Assembly (NCBI RefSeq): GCF_003347635.1
Contig: NZ_QDFY01000008.1
Location: 102,766 to 166,765 of the forward strand
Source of the DNA: Sphingosinicella terrae
Lineage (GTDB): Bacteria; Pseudomonadota; Alphaproteobacteria; Sphingomonadales; Sphingomonadaceae
Length of the DNA stretch: 64,000 nt
Reading direction: 5' to 3'
Shown: one piece after another, positions 1 to 9,342 of the stretch
Numbering within the stretch: the first letter of the stretch is position 1
Layout: each line of letters begins with the position of its first letter
Notes under the pieces: model-generated
The model's input: the letters and a program-made list of their open reading frames with translations, nothing else
Told to the model about the DNA's origin: nothing
The model's database searches: none
Position numbers and translations under genes: made by a program

Positions 1-672
1 TCCGACGCCGAATATGATGCCTGGCTGATCCGGATCGGCGACGGCGACCAGTTTTCGAGCGGCTTCGTCGAGATCAATCCCAATTCGAAGATTCCGGCGA
101 TGGTCGACCGCTCGGTAGATCCGCCGATCCGGGTGTTCGAGAGCGGATCGATCCTGATCTATCTGGCCGAGAAGTTCGGCGCCTTCCTGCCGACCGAGAC
201 GCGAAAGCGCACCGAAACGATGAACTGGCTGATGTGGCAGATGGGCTCGGCGCCGTTCGTCGGCGGCGGCTTCGGCCACTTCTTCGCTTATGCGCCGTTC
301 AAGATGGAATATCCGATCAACCGCTATGCGATGGAGACCAAGCGCCAGCTGCACGTGCTCGACACCCATCTGGCGACGAACGAATATATGGCGGGCGACG
401 AATATACGATCGCCGACATGGCGATCTGGCCCTGGTACGGATCGATCATGCGCGACGCCTATGGCGCGCAGGAATTCCTGTCGGTCCACGAATATCGCCA
501 CGTCGACCGCTGGGTCGAGCTGATCGCCGGCCGCGAGGCGGTGAAGCGCGGGCGCATGGTCAACCGAACCTTCGGCGGACCCGAGACGCAGCTGCTGGAG
601 CGGCACGACGCCTCCGACTTCGAGAAGAATCGCGAGGACATGGTGCAGGCACGCGGCGGCCGGCGGGCGTGA
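1..672 (+). CDS. yghU: GSH-dependent disulfide bond oxidoreductase, YghU-type GST (5' truncated by window edge)
   Basis: The frame is open from base 1 and 223 residues remain, so roughly the first 65 residues of a protein of about 290 are outside the window. It is a Nu-class glutathione-transferase-fold protein; E. coli YghU binds two glutathiones and reduces disulfides and organic hydroperoxides in the cytosol. Visible blocks are YDAWLIRIGDGDQFSSGF and INPNSKIPA in the thioredoxin-like domain, ESGSILIYLAEKFG (the ES pair contacts the glutathione gamma-glutamyl group), then the helical domain with AIWPW and GRMVNR. The family assignment is firm. The in-vivo substrate is not known from sequence. 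Confidence 0.85.
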   Translation, partial: SDAEYDAWLIRIGDGDQFSSGFVEINPNSKIPAMVDRSVDPPIRVFESGSILIYLAEKFGAFLPTETRKRTETMNWLMWQMGSAPFVGGGFGHFFAYAPFKMEYPINRYAMETKRQLHVLDTHLATNEYMAGDEYTIADMAIWPWYGSIMRDAYGAQEFLSVHEYRHVDRWVELIAGREAVKRGRMVNRTFGGPETQLLERHDASDFEKNREDMVQARGGRRA

Positions 673-679
673 TGTGAAT

Positions 680-718
680 CGGGGGCGCGATATTTTCGAG
701 TATTTTATTGCGCCCCCG
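680..718. terminator. Hairpin between convergent genes
   Basis: CGGGGGCGC at 680-688 pairs perfectly with GCGCCCCCG at 710-718, and the stem can be extended by about four more pairs including one wobble. It sits in the 51-bp gap between the YghU-type gene and the convergent SDR gene, so it could serve both strands. Neither side carries a good T run, so classification as an intrinsic terminator is tentative. Confidence 0.4.
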
Positions 719-723
719 GACTT

Positions 724-1479
<756 letters not shown>

Positions 1480-1622
1480 ATGTCCCTCCTTGATCGATGA
1501 CCCTGCCGAGATGGGAAGGCGATGCGCCCGGGCCGCGCCCGATCCTGCAGGCTTCTTGCCTGATCCTGCCGATCGCGGCGGCGAGGGTTGCGCGCCACGC
1601 CCTTCGCGCGCGAAGGAAAGGC

Positions 1623-2531
1623 ATGCACGAAACCATCGCCGAACTGCGCCGGCAAGTGCTGGCACGTTTCCCGGCGGCGGACGGCGCGGATGCCGACCTG
1701 CGCTTTCCGATGCCGCGGCTGTTCGCCCGGGTCGGCCCAACGTGCACGCCGCCTCTTCCGGCCCTTTACGAGCCGATGATCTGCTTCGTCCTCCAGGGTG
1801 CCAAGCGGGTCAGCGCCGGCGGCCGCACGCTGGACTTTCGAACCGGCAGCTTCTTCGTCGCCTCGGTCGAGCTGCCGATCACCGGCCAGGTCATTGAGGC
1901 GACCCAGGGCCAGCCCTATATCGCGGTCGCGCTCCGGCTCGACCGGGCCAGCCTCTCCGCTTTGCTGCTCGATCTGCCGCCCCGCCCGGAAGGCCCCACC
2001 GCCGCCGGAATCGCGATCAGCCCGATCACGTCCGATCTGGCCGAGCCGCTGCTGCGGCTGGTCCGCCTCTGCGATTCACCCGCCGATGTTCCGGTGCTGG
2101 CGCCGATGGCGGAGCGCGAATTGCTCTACCGGCTGCTGCTCGGGCCGCAGGGACCGACGCTTCGCCAGATCGCCCGCTCCGACAGCCGGGTGACGCGGGT
2201 CAGGCGCGCGATCGACTGGATCAGGGGTCATTATGCCGAGCCGCTGCGCGTCGAGACGCTCGCCGGGCTCGCGGCGATGAGCCCGTCCGCCTTCCACCGT
2301 CATTTCAAGGCGGTGACGGCGATGACGCCGCTCGCCTACCAGAAGCAGATCCGGCTCCAGGAAGCCCGCCGCCGCCTCGCCGCCGGAACCGACCAGGCGG
2401 CGCGGATCGCCCATGCGGTGGGTTACGAGAGCGCCTCGCAGTTCAGCCGCGAATATGCCCGTCAGTTCGGGTTGCCGCCGGCACGGGATGCCGCGCGCCT
2501 GCGCGGTGCCGGTGCCCTCGAGGATGCCTGA
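1623..2531 (+). CDS. AraC family transcriptional regulator (AraC_N type)
   Basis: A 302-residue one-component regulator. The N-terminal half is a cupin-like AraC_N domain (FVLQGAKRVSAGGR, then FFVASVELPITGQV), as in E. coli YqhC. The C-terminal ~100 residues carry two helix-turn-helix units: VETLAGLAAMSPSAFHRHFK, then ARIAHAVGYESASQFSREY. The start at ATG 1623 is preceded by GAAGGAAAGG; an upstream in-frame ATG at 1497 gives an implausible arginine-rich leader. It is divergent from the SDR gene at 1479, its likely target by analogy with the YqhC/aldo-keto reductase pair. Effector not predictable. Confidence 0.85.
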   Translation: MHETIAELRRQVLARFPAADGADADLRFPMPRLFARVGPTCTPPLPALYEPMICFVLQGAKRVSAGGRTLDFRTGSFFVASVELPITGQVIEATQGQPYIAVALRLDRASLSALLLDLPPRPEGPTAAGIAISPITSDLAEPLLRLVRLCDSPADVPVLAPMAERELLYRLLLGPQGPTLRQIARSDSRVTRVRRAIDWIRGHYAEPLRVETLAGLAAMSPSAFHRHFKAVTAMTPLAYQKQIRLQEARRRLAAGTDQAARIAHAVGYESASQFSREYARQFGLPPARDAARLRGAGALEDA

Positions 2532-3117
2532 ACGCACCGTCCTCTACTGGCGGCGCACCGACGTCGCCGGGCTGGAGCGGCTCGAGCTGGTGGTCGGCGC
2601 GAATGGGATCACCGCGCGCGGATCGGTCCTGTGCCTCGAGGATGGCGGGTTCCGGCTGGACCATGAGTGGCGGCTCTCGCCCGATTGGCGCGCCTCGTCG
2701 CTGACCGTCCGGCGCTGGAGCGCGGCCGGCGAAGACAGTCTCAGGCTGGAGTGGGACGGCACCGGCTGGCGGGTCGACGGCGCGAGGCGGCCGGATCTGG
2801 ACGGCGCCGACGAGCCGGACCTCTCCGCAACGCCCTTCTGCAACAGCCTTCCCATCCGCCGCCTGCCTGCCGCCGCGGGGGCCAGCCTCACCCTCGACAC
2901 CGCTTATGTCGACGCCGCCGCGCTCACCGTCGCCCGTTCGCGCCAGCGCTACGACCGCCAGGGCCGGGGCCGGGTGCGTTACGTCGATCTCGGCCTTTCC
3001 GCTGGGTTCGAGGCCGATCTCCTCATCGACGAAGCCGGGCTGGTGCTCAGCTACCAGCACCTGTTCGAACGTGTCTTCCCGAGCGCGGCCGCCGGGGCGG
3101 TCTTCACAGGCGCATGA
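2524..3117 (+). CDS. Putative glycolipid-binding family protein
   Basis: A 197-residue protein whose layout matches the putative glycolipid-binding family (PF06475, formerly DUF1089). It opens with YWRRTDVAGLERLEL, has a central HEWRLSPDWR block and RPDLDGADEPDLSATPFCNS, and ends with VRYVDLGLSAGFEADLLID and YQHLFERV. The family structure is a beta-barrel-like fold; its biochemical role is not established. The start ATG at 2524 overlaps the AraC stop by 8 bases, so translation is probably coupled. Its 3' end overlaps the convergent GST gene by 14 bases. Confidence 0.75.
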   Translation: MPERTVLYWRRTDVAGLERLELVVGANGITARGSVLCLEDGGFRLDHEWRLSPDWRASSLTVRRWSAAGEDSLRLEWDGTGWRVDGARRPDLDGADEPDLSATPFCNSLPIRRLPAAAGASLTLDTAYVDAAALTVARSRQRYDRQGRGRVRYVDLGLSAGFEADLLIDEAGLVLSYQHLFERVFPSAAAGAVFTGA

Positions 3118-3841
3118 CGCCGCGGCGCGGCTGGCGGGTGGCGAGCGTCTCGGCGGTGAGCGGCGCGCCGGCATCGAGCAGAGCCTGGCGGCGGCCGCTG
3201 GGGCTGGCGCCGCGCTGGACGTCCTCGAACGGCAGCAGACCGGCGAACAGCGGGTGGGCGAGCGTGCGTGCGACGAAGCCGGCCGTGCGCGGCCAGCGCT
3301 CCGAATCGGGCTCGAAGCCGGCATAAGCGGCGTTGCGGAAGAAGCTGGCGATCGCGATGTCGGCGAGGCCGATCCCGCCGAACAGGAAGCCGTCGCCGGG
3401 CAGCTGCGATTCGAGATAGTCCATCTCGCGCGGCGCGTCCTCGGCGAGCGTGCGCTCGATCCGCGCCTGGTCGCCCGGCTCTCCCCAGACGATCGGGTGG
3501 ACGATCCTCTGGTAGAACAGCCCCCAGATGAAGATGTCGCCGAGGCGGGTATCGGCATATTCCTCGAGCCAGCGCGCGCGGGCGCGGTCGCGAAGATCCG
3601 CCGGGAGCAGGGGCGCGCCCGGATAGGCCTCGTCTAGATAGAAGCAGATGACCGAGCTGTCGGTGAGGACGAGATCGCCGTCGATCAGGATCGGGATCCG
3701 GCGCAGCGGACTCAGCCGCTCGAACCTTTCGTCGCCGTAGAAGGGCGTGATCGGGTCGATCTCGTAGGCGAGACCCTTGAGCGCGAGGCAGGCGAGCACC
3801 TTGCGCACATAGGGGCTGACATAGCTGCCGATGATCCGCAT
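3104..3841 (-). CDS. Glutathione S-transferase family protein
   Basis: A 245-residue cytosolic GST-fold protein. The N-terminal thioredoxin-like domain starts MRIIGSYVSPYVRKV and contains LRRIPILIDGDLVLTDSSVI, with the cis-Pro (IP) and the D-S pair that binds the glutathione glutamyl moiety. The C-terminal domain is helical with the F-G-G-I-G-L-A-D-IAIAS fold-capping segment. A serine near residue 9 may be the thiol-activating residue. CGAGGAGCAGG precedes the ATG at 3841. It is divergent from the L,D-transpeptidase gene. Substrate unknown. Confidence 0.8.
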   Translation of the reverse strand: MRIIGSYVSPYVRKVLACLALKGLAYEIDPITPFYGDERFERLSPLRRIPILIDGDLVLTDSSVICFYLDEAYPGAPLLPADLRDRARARWLEEYADTRLGDIFIWGLFYQRIVHPIVWGEPGDQARIERTLAEDAPREMDYLESQLPGDGFLFGGIGLADIAIASFFRNAAYAGFEPDSERWPRTAGFVARTLAHPLFAGLLPFEDVQRGASPSGRRQALLDAGAPLTAETLATRQPRRGVMRL

Positions 3842-3972
3842 CGCCTGCTCCTCGTTGCTCGCGGACTGATGCCGCGACGCGCGCGGCGCGACAAGACCGT
3901 GTGGGGCCTGCAGCCCTTGCCTTCCGCCGCCGCCGCGGCTGATATGGTTAACGAGGTGCATAGGGGAATCGC

Positions 3973-4710
3973 ATGGCATCGCCGCCGAAGAGCAGATCGC
4001 GCGCCGCTCCGCGACGGGCGGCGGCCCTTCCATCGCCGGCCAGCCTCGTCGCCTGGCTGCGCGGCCGCCGACGGGGCGGGCTGACCAAGCGCTTCGCCCT
4101 GTTCTGCGCGTCGACCGGCCTGCTGCTCGGCAGCGCGACCGTTCCCGCCGCCGAGACGAAGCCTGCAGTCGAGCCGGCACCGGCGCCCGGCCTGATCGCA
4201 GTCGCGCTGAACGTGCCTCTGCCTCCCCTCGTGCCCGCGCCACCGCCGGCACCGGCACCGACACCTGCACCCACACCGCCCGCCGAGGCGGCGGCGCGCG
4301 AGGCGACCCAGCCCGTCCGCGGAGCCGCGCGCAGCGTCCGCATCCTCGTCAGCCTGCCGCTGCAGCGCCTCTACGTCTTTCGCGGCGAGACACTGCTGGC
4401 GACCTCGCCGGTCTCCACGGGCCGGGCGGGGCATCGCACCCCGACTGGGCGCTTCCCGATCCTGCAGAAGCGGGTCCGTCACTTCTCAAACCTCTACGAC
4501 AATGCGCCCATGCCCTACATGCAGCGCCTCACCCATGACGGAATCGCGCTCCATGGCGGCCGCCTGCCCGGCTATCCGGCCTCGCACGGCTGCATCCGCC
4601 TGCCCCAAGGCTTCGCGCGGCGCCTCTACCGGATGACGAGTTTCGCGACGGTGGTGACGATCACGAGCCGGCGGCCGAAATCCTCGCGCGAGGCGCACCG
4701 GCTGCTCTGA
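3973..4710 (+). CDS. L,D-transpeptidase (YkuD domain)
   Basis: A 245-residue protein that should act in the periplasm, forming 3-3 peptidoglycan cross-links or attaching proteins to peptidoglycan. A basic N terminus precedes a membrane/signal segment (residues ~40-60), then a Pro/Ala-rich linker (about 62-105, with repeated PAPAPTPAPTP) and the catalytic YkuD domain from ~120. The catalytic signature is complete: H194 in ALHGGRLPG and H205-G-C207 in SHGCIRLP. The start is supported by AGGGGAA upstream. The proline linker is typical for spanning the peptidoglycan layer. The exact substrate class (Ldt versus ErfK-like) is unresolved. Confidence 0.88.
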   Translation: MASPPKSRSRAAPRRAAALPSPASLVAWLRGRRRGGLTKRFALFCASTGLLLGSATVPAAETKPAVEPAPAPGLIAVALNVPLPPLVPAPPPAPAPTPAPTPPAEAAAREATQPVRGAARSVRILVSLPLQRLYVFRGETLLATSPVSTGRAGHRTPTGRFPILQKRVRHFSNLYDNAPMPYMQRLTHDGIALHGGRLPGYPASHGCIRLPQGFARRLYRMTSFATVVTITSRRPKSSREAHRLL

Positions 4711-4722
4711 TCGATCCGCGCC

Positions 4723-5865
4723 TCAGATCGCCCGCGAGATGACTTCCTTCATGATCTCGTTGGTGCCGCCGAAGATGCGGGTGACACGGGCGTCGCGCCA
4801 GAGGCGGGCGATCAGATACTCGTTCATATAGCCGGCGCCGCCATGGAGCTGGAGCGCGGCGTCGCACACCTCCCATTGCAGGTCGGTGTGCCAGAGCTTC
4901 GCGGCCGAGGCCTCGTCGGCGGTGAGCCGGCCCTCGGCGTGCCGGGCGAGCGCCCAATCGACATGGGCCCAGCCAACCTGGAGCTTCGCCGCCAGGTCGG
5001 CCAGCGTGAAACGGGTATTCTGGAACTCGAAGACGGTGCGGCCGAAGGCCTTGCGCTCCCTGGTGAAGCGCACTGCCTCGTCGAAGGCGCGCTGCGCCGA
5101 GGCCTGGGCGCCGACAGCGATGGCGAGCCGCTCCTGCGGAAGCTGGTTCATCAGATAGGCAAAGCCCATGCCTTCCGCACCGAGCAGGTTGGCGCGGGGC
5201 ACGCGCAGGTCCTGGAAGAAGAGCTCGGACGTGTCCTGGCCGTGAAGGCCGATCTTGTCGAGGTTGCGGCCGCGGGCGAAGCCCGGCCGGTCGGACTCGA
5301 CCAGGATGAGCGAGGTGCCTTTCGCGCCTTCACCCGGATCGGTCTTGGCGACGACGATGACGAGCTCGGCATGCTGGCCGTTGGTGATGTAGGTCTTGGA
5401 ACCATTGACCACATAATCGTCGCCGTCCGCCACCGCCGTGGTGCGGATGCCCTGGAGGTCGGAGCCGGCGCTGGGCTCGGTCATCGCGATCGCGGTCGGG
5501 GTTTCGCCGGAGATCATCCGCGGCAGCCAGTGCCGCTTCTGCGCCTCGCTGCCATAAGCGACGAGATAGGGCGCGACGATGTCGGAATGGAGGGTGATGC
5601 CCGCGCTCGAGCCGGCATAGCCCAGTTCCTCGTCGATCACGGCATTGTAACGAAAGTCGAGGCCCAGCCCGCCATAGGCCTCGGGTACCGTCGGGCAGAG
5701 CAAGCCGGCCTCGCCGCTCTTCGTCCACAAGTCGCGATCGACTATCCCTTCCCGCTCCCAGCGCTCGAGATGGGGAACGACCTCGCGATCGAGGAAGCGG
5801 CGCACCTGGTCCCTGAACAACTCGTGCTCGGGAAGGAAGGCGGTGCGGCGGGAAGTGTCGAGCAT
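4723..5865 (-). CDS. Acyl-CoA dehydrogenase, LCAD/IVD-like
   Basis: A flavoprotein of 380 residues that introduces an alpha-beta double bond into an acyl-CoA and passes electrons to ETF. FAD/substrate blocks are IAMTEPSAGSDLQGI (~127-140) and ITNGQHAELVIVVAKT (~160). The C terminus reads RIFGGTNEIMKEVI, so the Glu found in the MCAD-type YEGT motif is absent. A Glu at residue 263 (AFDEAVRFTRERKAFG) aligns with the LCAD catalytic Glu instead. The ATG at 5865 overlaps the TGA of the upstream CoA-transferase (ATGA), so the two are translationally coupled. Chain-length preference is not predictable. Confidence 0.88.
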   Translation of the reverse strand: MLDTSRRTAFLPEHELFRDQVRRFLDREVVPHLERWEREGIVDRDLWTKSGEAGLLCPTVPEAYGGLGLDFRYNAVIDEELGYAGSSAGITLHSDIVAPYLVAYGSEAQKRHWLPRMISGETPTAIAMTEPSAGSDLQGIRTTAVADGDDYVVNGSKTYITNGQHAELVIVVAKTDPGEGAKGTSLILVESDRPGFARGRNLDKIGLHGQDTSELFFQDLRVPRANLLGAEGMGFAYLMNQLPQERLAIAVGAQASAQRAFDEAVRFTRERKAFGRTVFEFQNTRFTLADLAAKLQVGWAHVDWALARHAEGRLTADEASAAKLWHTDLQWEVCDAALQLHGGAGYMNEYLIARLWRDARVTRIFGGTNEIMKEVISRAI

Positions 5866-6863
5866 CAGATTTCCTTGAAGCGGGGCGCGGGGGCGGGCTC
5901 GGGAAAGCCGCTGCGGTCGGTGAAGGTAGCGCGGGCGACATTGTGCGGGTGCGCCGATGCCTCGGCCATGTCGAGGACGGGGGCGAAGCAGGCGTCGCTT
6001 CCTTCGAGCAGGCCGCACCAATGGTCGCGCGGCTGGCTCGCGAAGAGGCGGGCAAGCTCGTCGCGCAGGCCGGGATCGCGCTGATCGCTGGCAAGGCCGA
6101 GCCGCGCCTTGAGGATCGCGAAGAAATTCGGCTCGAGGGCGGCCACCGTCACCCACTTGCCGTCGGCGCATTCGTAGCTGTCGTAGAAGGGGGCGCCGGA
6201 ATCGAGCAGGTTGGCGCCGCGCGCGTCGCGCCACAGGCCGGCGGCGCGCAGCGACCAGATCTGGGCGGCGAGCAAGGCGGCGCCGTCGATCATCGCGCAG
6301 TCGATCACCGTCCCCCTGCCGGTCGCCCGCGCCGACAGGATACCGGCGAGCATGGCAAAGGCCAGCATCATGCCGCCGCCGCCGAAATCGCCGACCGCAT
6401 TGGCCGGCGGGGTCGGCGGCGCCCCGGCGCGGCCGTAGGTGGCGAGATTGCCGGCCAAAGCGAGATAATTGAGGTCGTGGCCGGCCGCCTGCGCCAGCGG
6501 CCCGTCCTGGCCGAAGCCGGTCATCCGGCCGTAGACCAGACGCGGATTCTCGGCGCAGAGGATCTCGGGGCCGAGCCCGAGCCGCTCCATCACGCCGGGG
6601 CGGTAGCCTTCGATGAGCCCGTCCGCCTCTCGCGCCAGCCCGCGAACACGCGCGACGTCCCCGGGCTGCTTGAGATCGAGCGAGAGGATATCCGCGCGGC
6701 CGCGCCGCAAGATGTCCTTGTCCGGCGGGATCGGCGAGATCGTGCCGGCGCGCTCGATCCGGATCACCTCGGCGCCATGATCGGCGAGCATCATCGCCGC
6801 GAACGGCGCCGGCGCCAGCCCGGCCAGCTCGACGATCCTGATCCCCTCAAGCGGCTGCGTCAC
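5865..6863 (-). CDS. CaiB/BaiF family CoA-transferase (family III)
   Basis: A 332-residue family III CoA-transferase, or alpha-methylacyl-CoA racemase relative. It shows the N-terminal LEGIRIVELAGLAPAPFAA and LADHGAEVIRIER segments, LKQPGDVARVRGLAREADGL, the YRPGVMERLGLGPE block, and VGDFGGGGMMLAF, which holds the catalytic Asp position. Start is GTG at 6863, after a G-rich Shine-Dalgarno-like tract. It is the first gene of a two-gene unit with the acyl-CoA dehydrogenase, suggesting activation (or epimerisation) of an acid as CoA ester followed by dehydrogenation. Racemase versus transferase activity cannot be separated by reading alone. Confidence 0.82.
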   Translation of the reverse strand: MTQPLEGIRIVELAGLAPAPFAAMMLADHGAEVIRIERAGTISPIPPDKDILRRGRADILSLDLKQPGDVARVRGLAREADGLIEGYRPGVMERLGLGPEILCAENPRLVYGRMTGFGQDGPLAQAAGHDLNYLALAGNLATYGRAGAPPTPPANAVGDFGGGGMMLAFAMLAGILSARATGRGTVIDCAMIDGAALLAAQIWSLRAAGLWRDARGANLLDSGAPFYDSYECADGKWVTVAALEPNFFAILKARLGLASDQRDPGLRDELARLFASQPRDHWCGLLEGSDACFAPVLDMAEASAHPHNVARATFTDRSGFPEPAPAPRFKEI

Positions 6864-7027
6864 GCGTCCCCCCCCGTCGCCGCCAGCCTAGCCGGGCACC
6901 GCCGCCGAGTCATCCGGCCGGAGCCCCTTCGCCGCGCCTTCCGAGCCGCTTGATCCATGATAGCGATAATCGCCGATAAAGTGTTTATCTTCATTGTCTT
7001 GGCAGCACGGAACAGGGGATCCGGGCA

Positions 7028-7213
7028 GTGGCGCATTACCATCTTTATTATCTGCGGCAGGGGATGCTCGTCGGATCCAGCCATATCGACGCGAATGACG
7101 ACACTGAAGCCGTCCGAATGGCGCGCGAGCAGGGCGGCAGTCATATCGTCGAGGTGTGGAACGAGGAGCGGCGAATCCGCGTCCTCGGGCCGGCGCAGGA
7201 AATGCGCCGCTAG
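7028..7213 (+). CDS. Small conserved-looking hypothetical protein (61 aa)
   Basis: A 61-residue soluble protein starting with GTG at 7028, with AGGGGAT about 10 bases upstream. It begins MAHYHLYYLRQGMLVGS and contains an alternating hydrophobic/charged pattern typical of a small alpha/beta domain (DTEAVRMAREQGGSHIVEVW). No signal peptide, cysteine or catalytic motif is visible. It stands alone, divergent from the CoA-transferase and convergent with the racemase-like gene. The 164-bp region upstream is locally AT-rich (about 6957-7010) and could hold its promoter. No function assigned. Confidence 0.6.
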   Translation: MAHYHLYYLRQGMLVGSSHIDANDDTEAVRMAREQGGSHIVEVWNEERRIRVLGPAQEMRR

Positions 7214-7243
7214 ATCCTTGCTGGTCAGGCGGAGGCGCCTGCA

Positions 7244-7972
7244 TCAGCCGAGCGGCCCACCGTGCCATTGCGGCAGCGGCCGCTCGCCGAGCGCAACCGC
7301 CACCGCCGCGCGGGCGAGCAGACGAGTCGAATCGAGCACCGGCAGCGGCGAGACGTCCGGCGTGACCAGCAGCGGAATTTCGGTACAGACCAGGGCGACG
7401 GCGTCGCAGCCCTGCGCGGCGAGCCTGTCGATGATCTCCACATAGGCGGAACGCGATTCGTCGCGAAACTCGCCCAGGCAGAGCTGGTTCATGATGACGT
7501 CGTGGACGAGCGCCCGATCTTCGTGCCCCGGCACGCGCCGTTCGAGACCCCGCCTCCCCAGGGCGGCGGGGTAGACTGGCCCGTCCATGGTCCAGCGCGT
7601 GCCGAGGATCCCGATCCGACGAAATCCGCGCGCCGACGCCTCGCTTGCGACGACCTCGGCGATGTGCAGGCAGGGAATAGGAAAAGGGTCTCCCGGCGAT
7701 TCGAGCGCGACATGGGCGCTGTTGTCGGGCAGCACGAAGAAATCGGCCCCGGCCGCGGCGAGCTTGGCCGCGTCGGCCCGGAAGATCGCGCGCAGCGCCG
7801 GCAGATCGCCGCGCTCCCAGGCGTCCAGGGCATGGTGCATGGCGATTCCGGTGAGCGTGATCTCGGGATGATCGTGCGGTCCCATCCGGGCGACGCCCTC
7901 CATCCAGGCCGTGCGGTAGCAGAGGGTCGCGCCCTCGGCGCTGTGGGCGAGAATGCCGATATGGAGCGTCAT
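7244..7972 (-). CDS. Aspartate/glutamate racemase superfamily protein lacking the first catalytic cysteine
   Basis: A 242-residue member of the Asp/Glu/hydantoin racemase superfamily: two pseudo-symmetric alpha/beta halves, each normally donating one active-site Cys. The second is present as C196 in ALVCTEIPLL. At the first position the protein reads VLPDNSAH, with Asp83 where CNT is usual, so the two-base mechanism is incomplete. Superfamily members with a single Cys include arylmalonate decarboxylase, so racemisation should not be assumed. The GILAHSAEGATLCYRTAW start and GILGTRWTMDGPVY mid-block fit the fold. No operon partner. Confidence 0.75.
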   Translation of the reverse strand: MTLHIGILAHSAEGATLCYRTAWMEGVARMGPHDHPEITLTGIAMHHALDAWERGDLPALRAIFRADAAKLAAAGADFFVLPDNSAHVALESPGDPFPIPCLHIAEVVASEASARGFRRIGILGTRWTMDGPVYPAALGRRGLERRVPGHEDRALVHDVIMNQLCLGEFRDESRSAYVEIIDRLAAQGCDAVALVCTEIPLLVTPDVSPLPVLDSTRLLARAAVAVALGERPLPQWHGGPLG

Positions 7973-8026
7973 GCGGCCATGCTGGTCCCGGCCGCGGCGG
8001 CGCGCAAGGGCCGCGGCGCGCCCGCC

Positions 8027-8415
8027 TCAGCGGATGCCGACCGTGAGGCGATAGTCGGCACGCTGGCCGCGGCGGGCGGCGCTGCGCATCATGAACACCC
8101 GCACCCGATACTCGCCGTCCGCGGGAAGGGTGGCGGCGAAGCGGCTGCCGGCGCTCGGGCCGAAGAACATCGCCTCCTCGGACCCCGGCGCCCAGACGCT
8201 GAAATAAGCAGGCCCGCGCTCGCGCCGGAGCACGACCTCCATCGCCTGGCCGGCCAGCGCGCGAGGCGATACTCGACCATGTCATAGCCGCGTACCGTGC
8301 CGCGCAGCTCCGCCGAATCAGCGCCGGCCGCGAAGCGCACCGTCTCGACGCGGTCGGCCGCCGCGGCGGCCGAGGCGGCGGCGACGAGGCAGGCGGCCGA
8401 AACCAGCCAGCGCAT
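8027..8415 (-). pseudogene. Frameshifted secreted protein (hypothetical, PPC-like beta domain)
   Basis: Two reading frames form one protein. The first starts at 8415 with a signal peptide (MRWLVSAACLVAAASAAAAA) and runs to GYDMVEYRL. The second continues with RALAGQAMEVVLRRERGPAYF and goes on to MRSAARRGQRADYRLTVGIR at 8027. Restoring one base near 8264, inside GCGCGCGAGG, joins them seamlessly into about 130 residues. Proteins of this layout (GYDMVDYRL, AGQ, NYF, PPGS, LPxDGxYxVRVYLMRSAAR) are common in sphingomonads and often carry misleading names; the function is unknown and probably periplasmic. A real single-base deletion and a sequencing error in a GC run cannot be told apart here. Confidence 0.65.
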
Positions 8416-8437
8416 CACGGCCGTGCCCGGCCCGGCC

Positions 8438-9220
<783 letters not shown>

Positions 9221-9342
9221 GAAATCCTCCCTTTGCACCCGCTCCTAACGACATCCGGAGCCGGCGGACAAGCGGCCGCGGGCGCGCTTGCTCCCCGTCG
9301 CGGGAAAAGACTAGGATCGAGCCTCATTCGAAGGGGGGTCGA

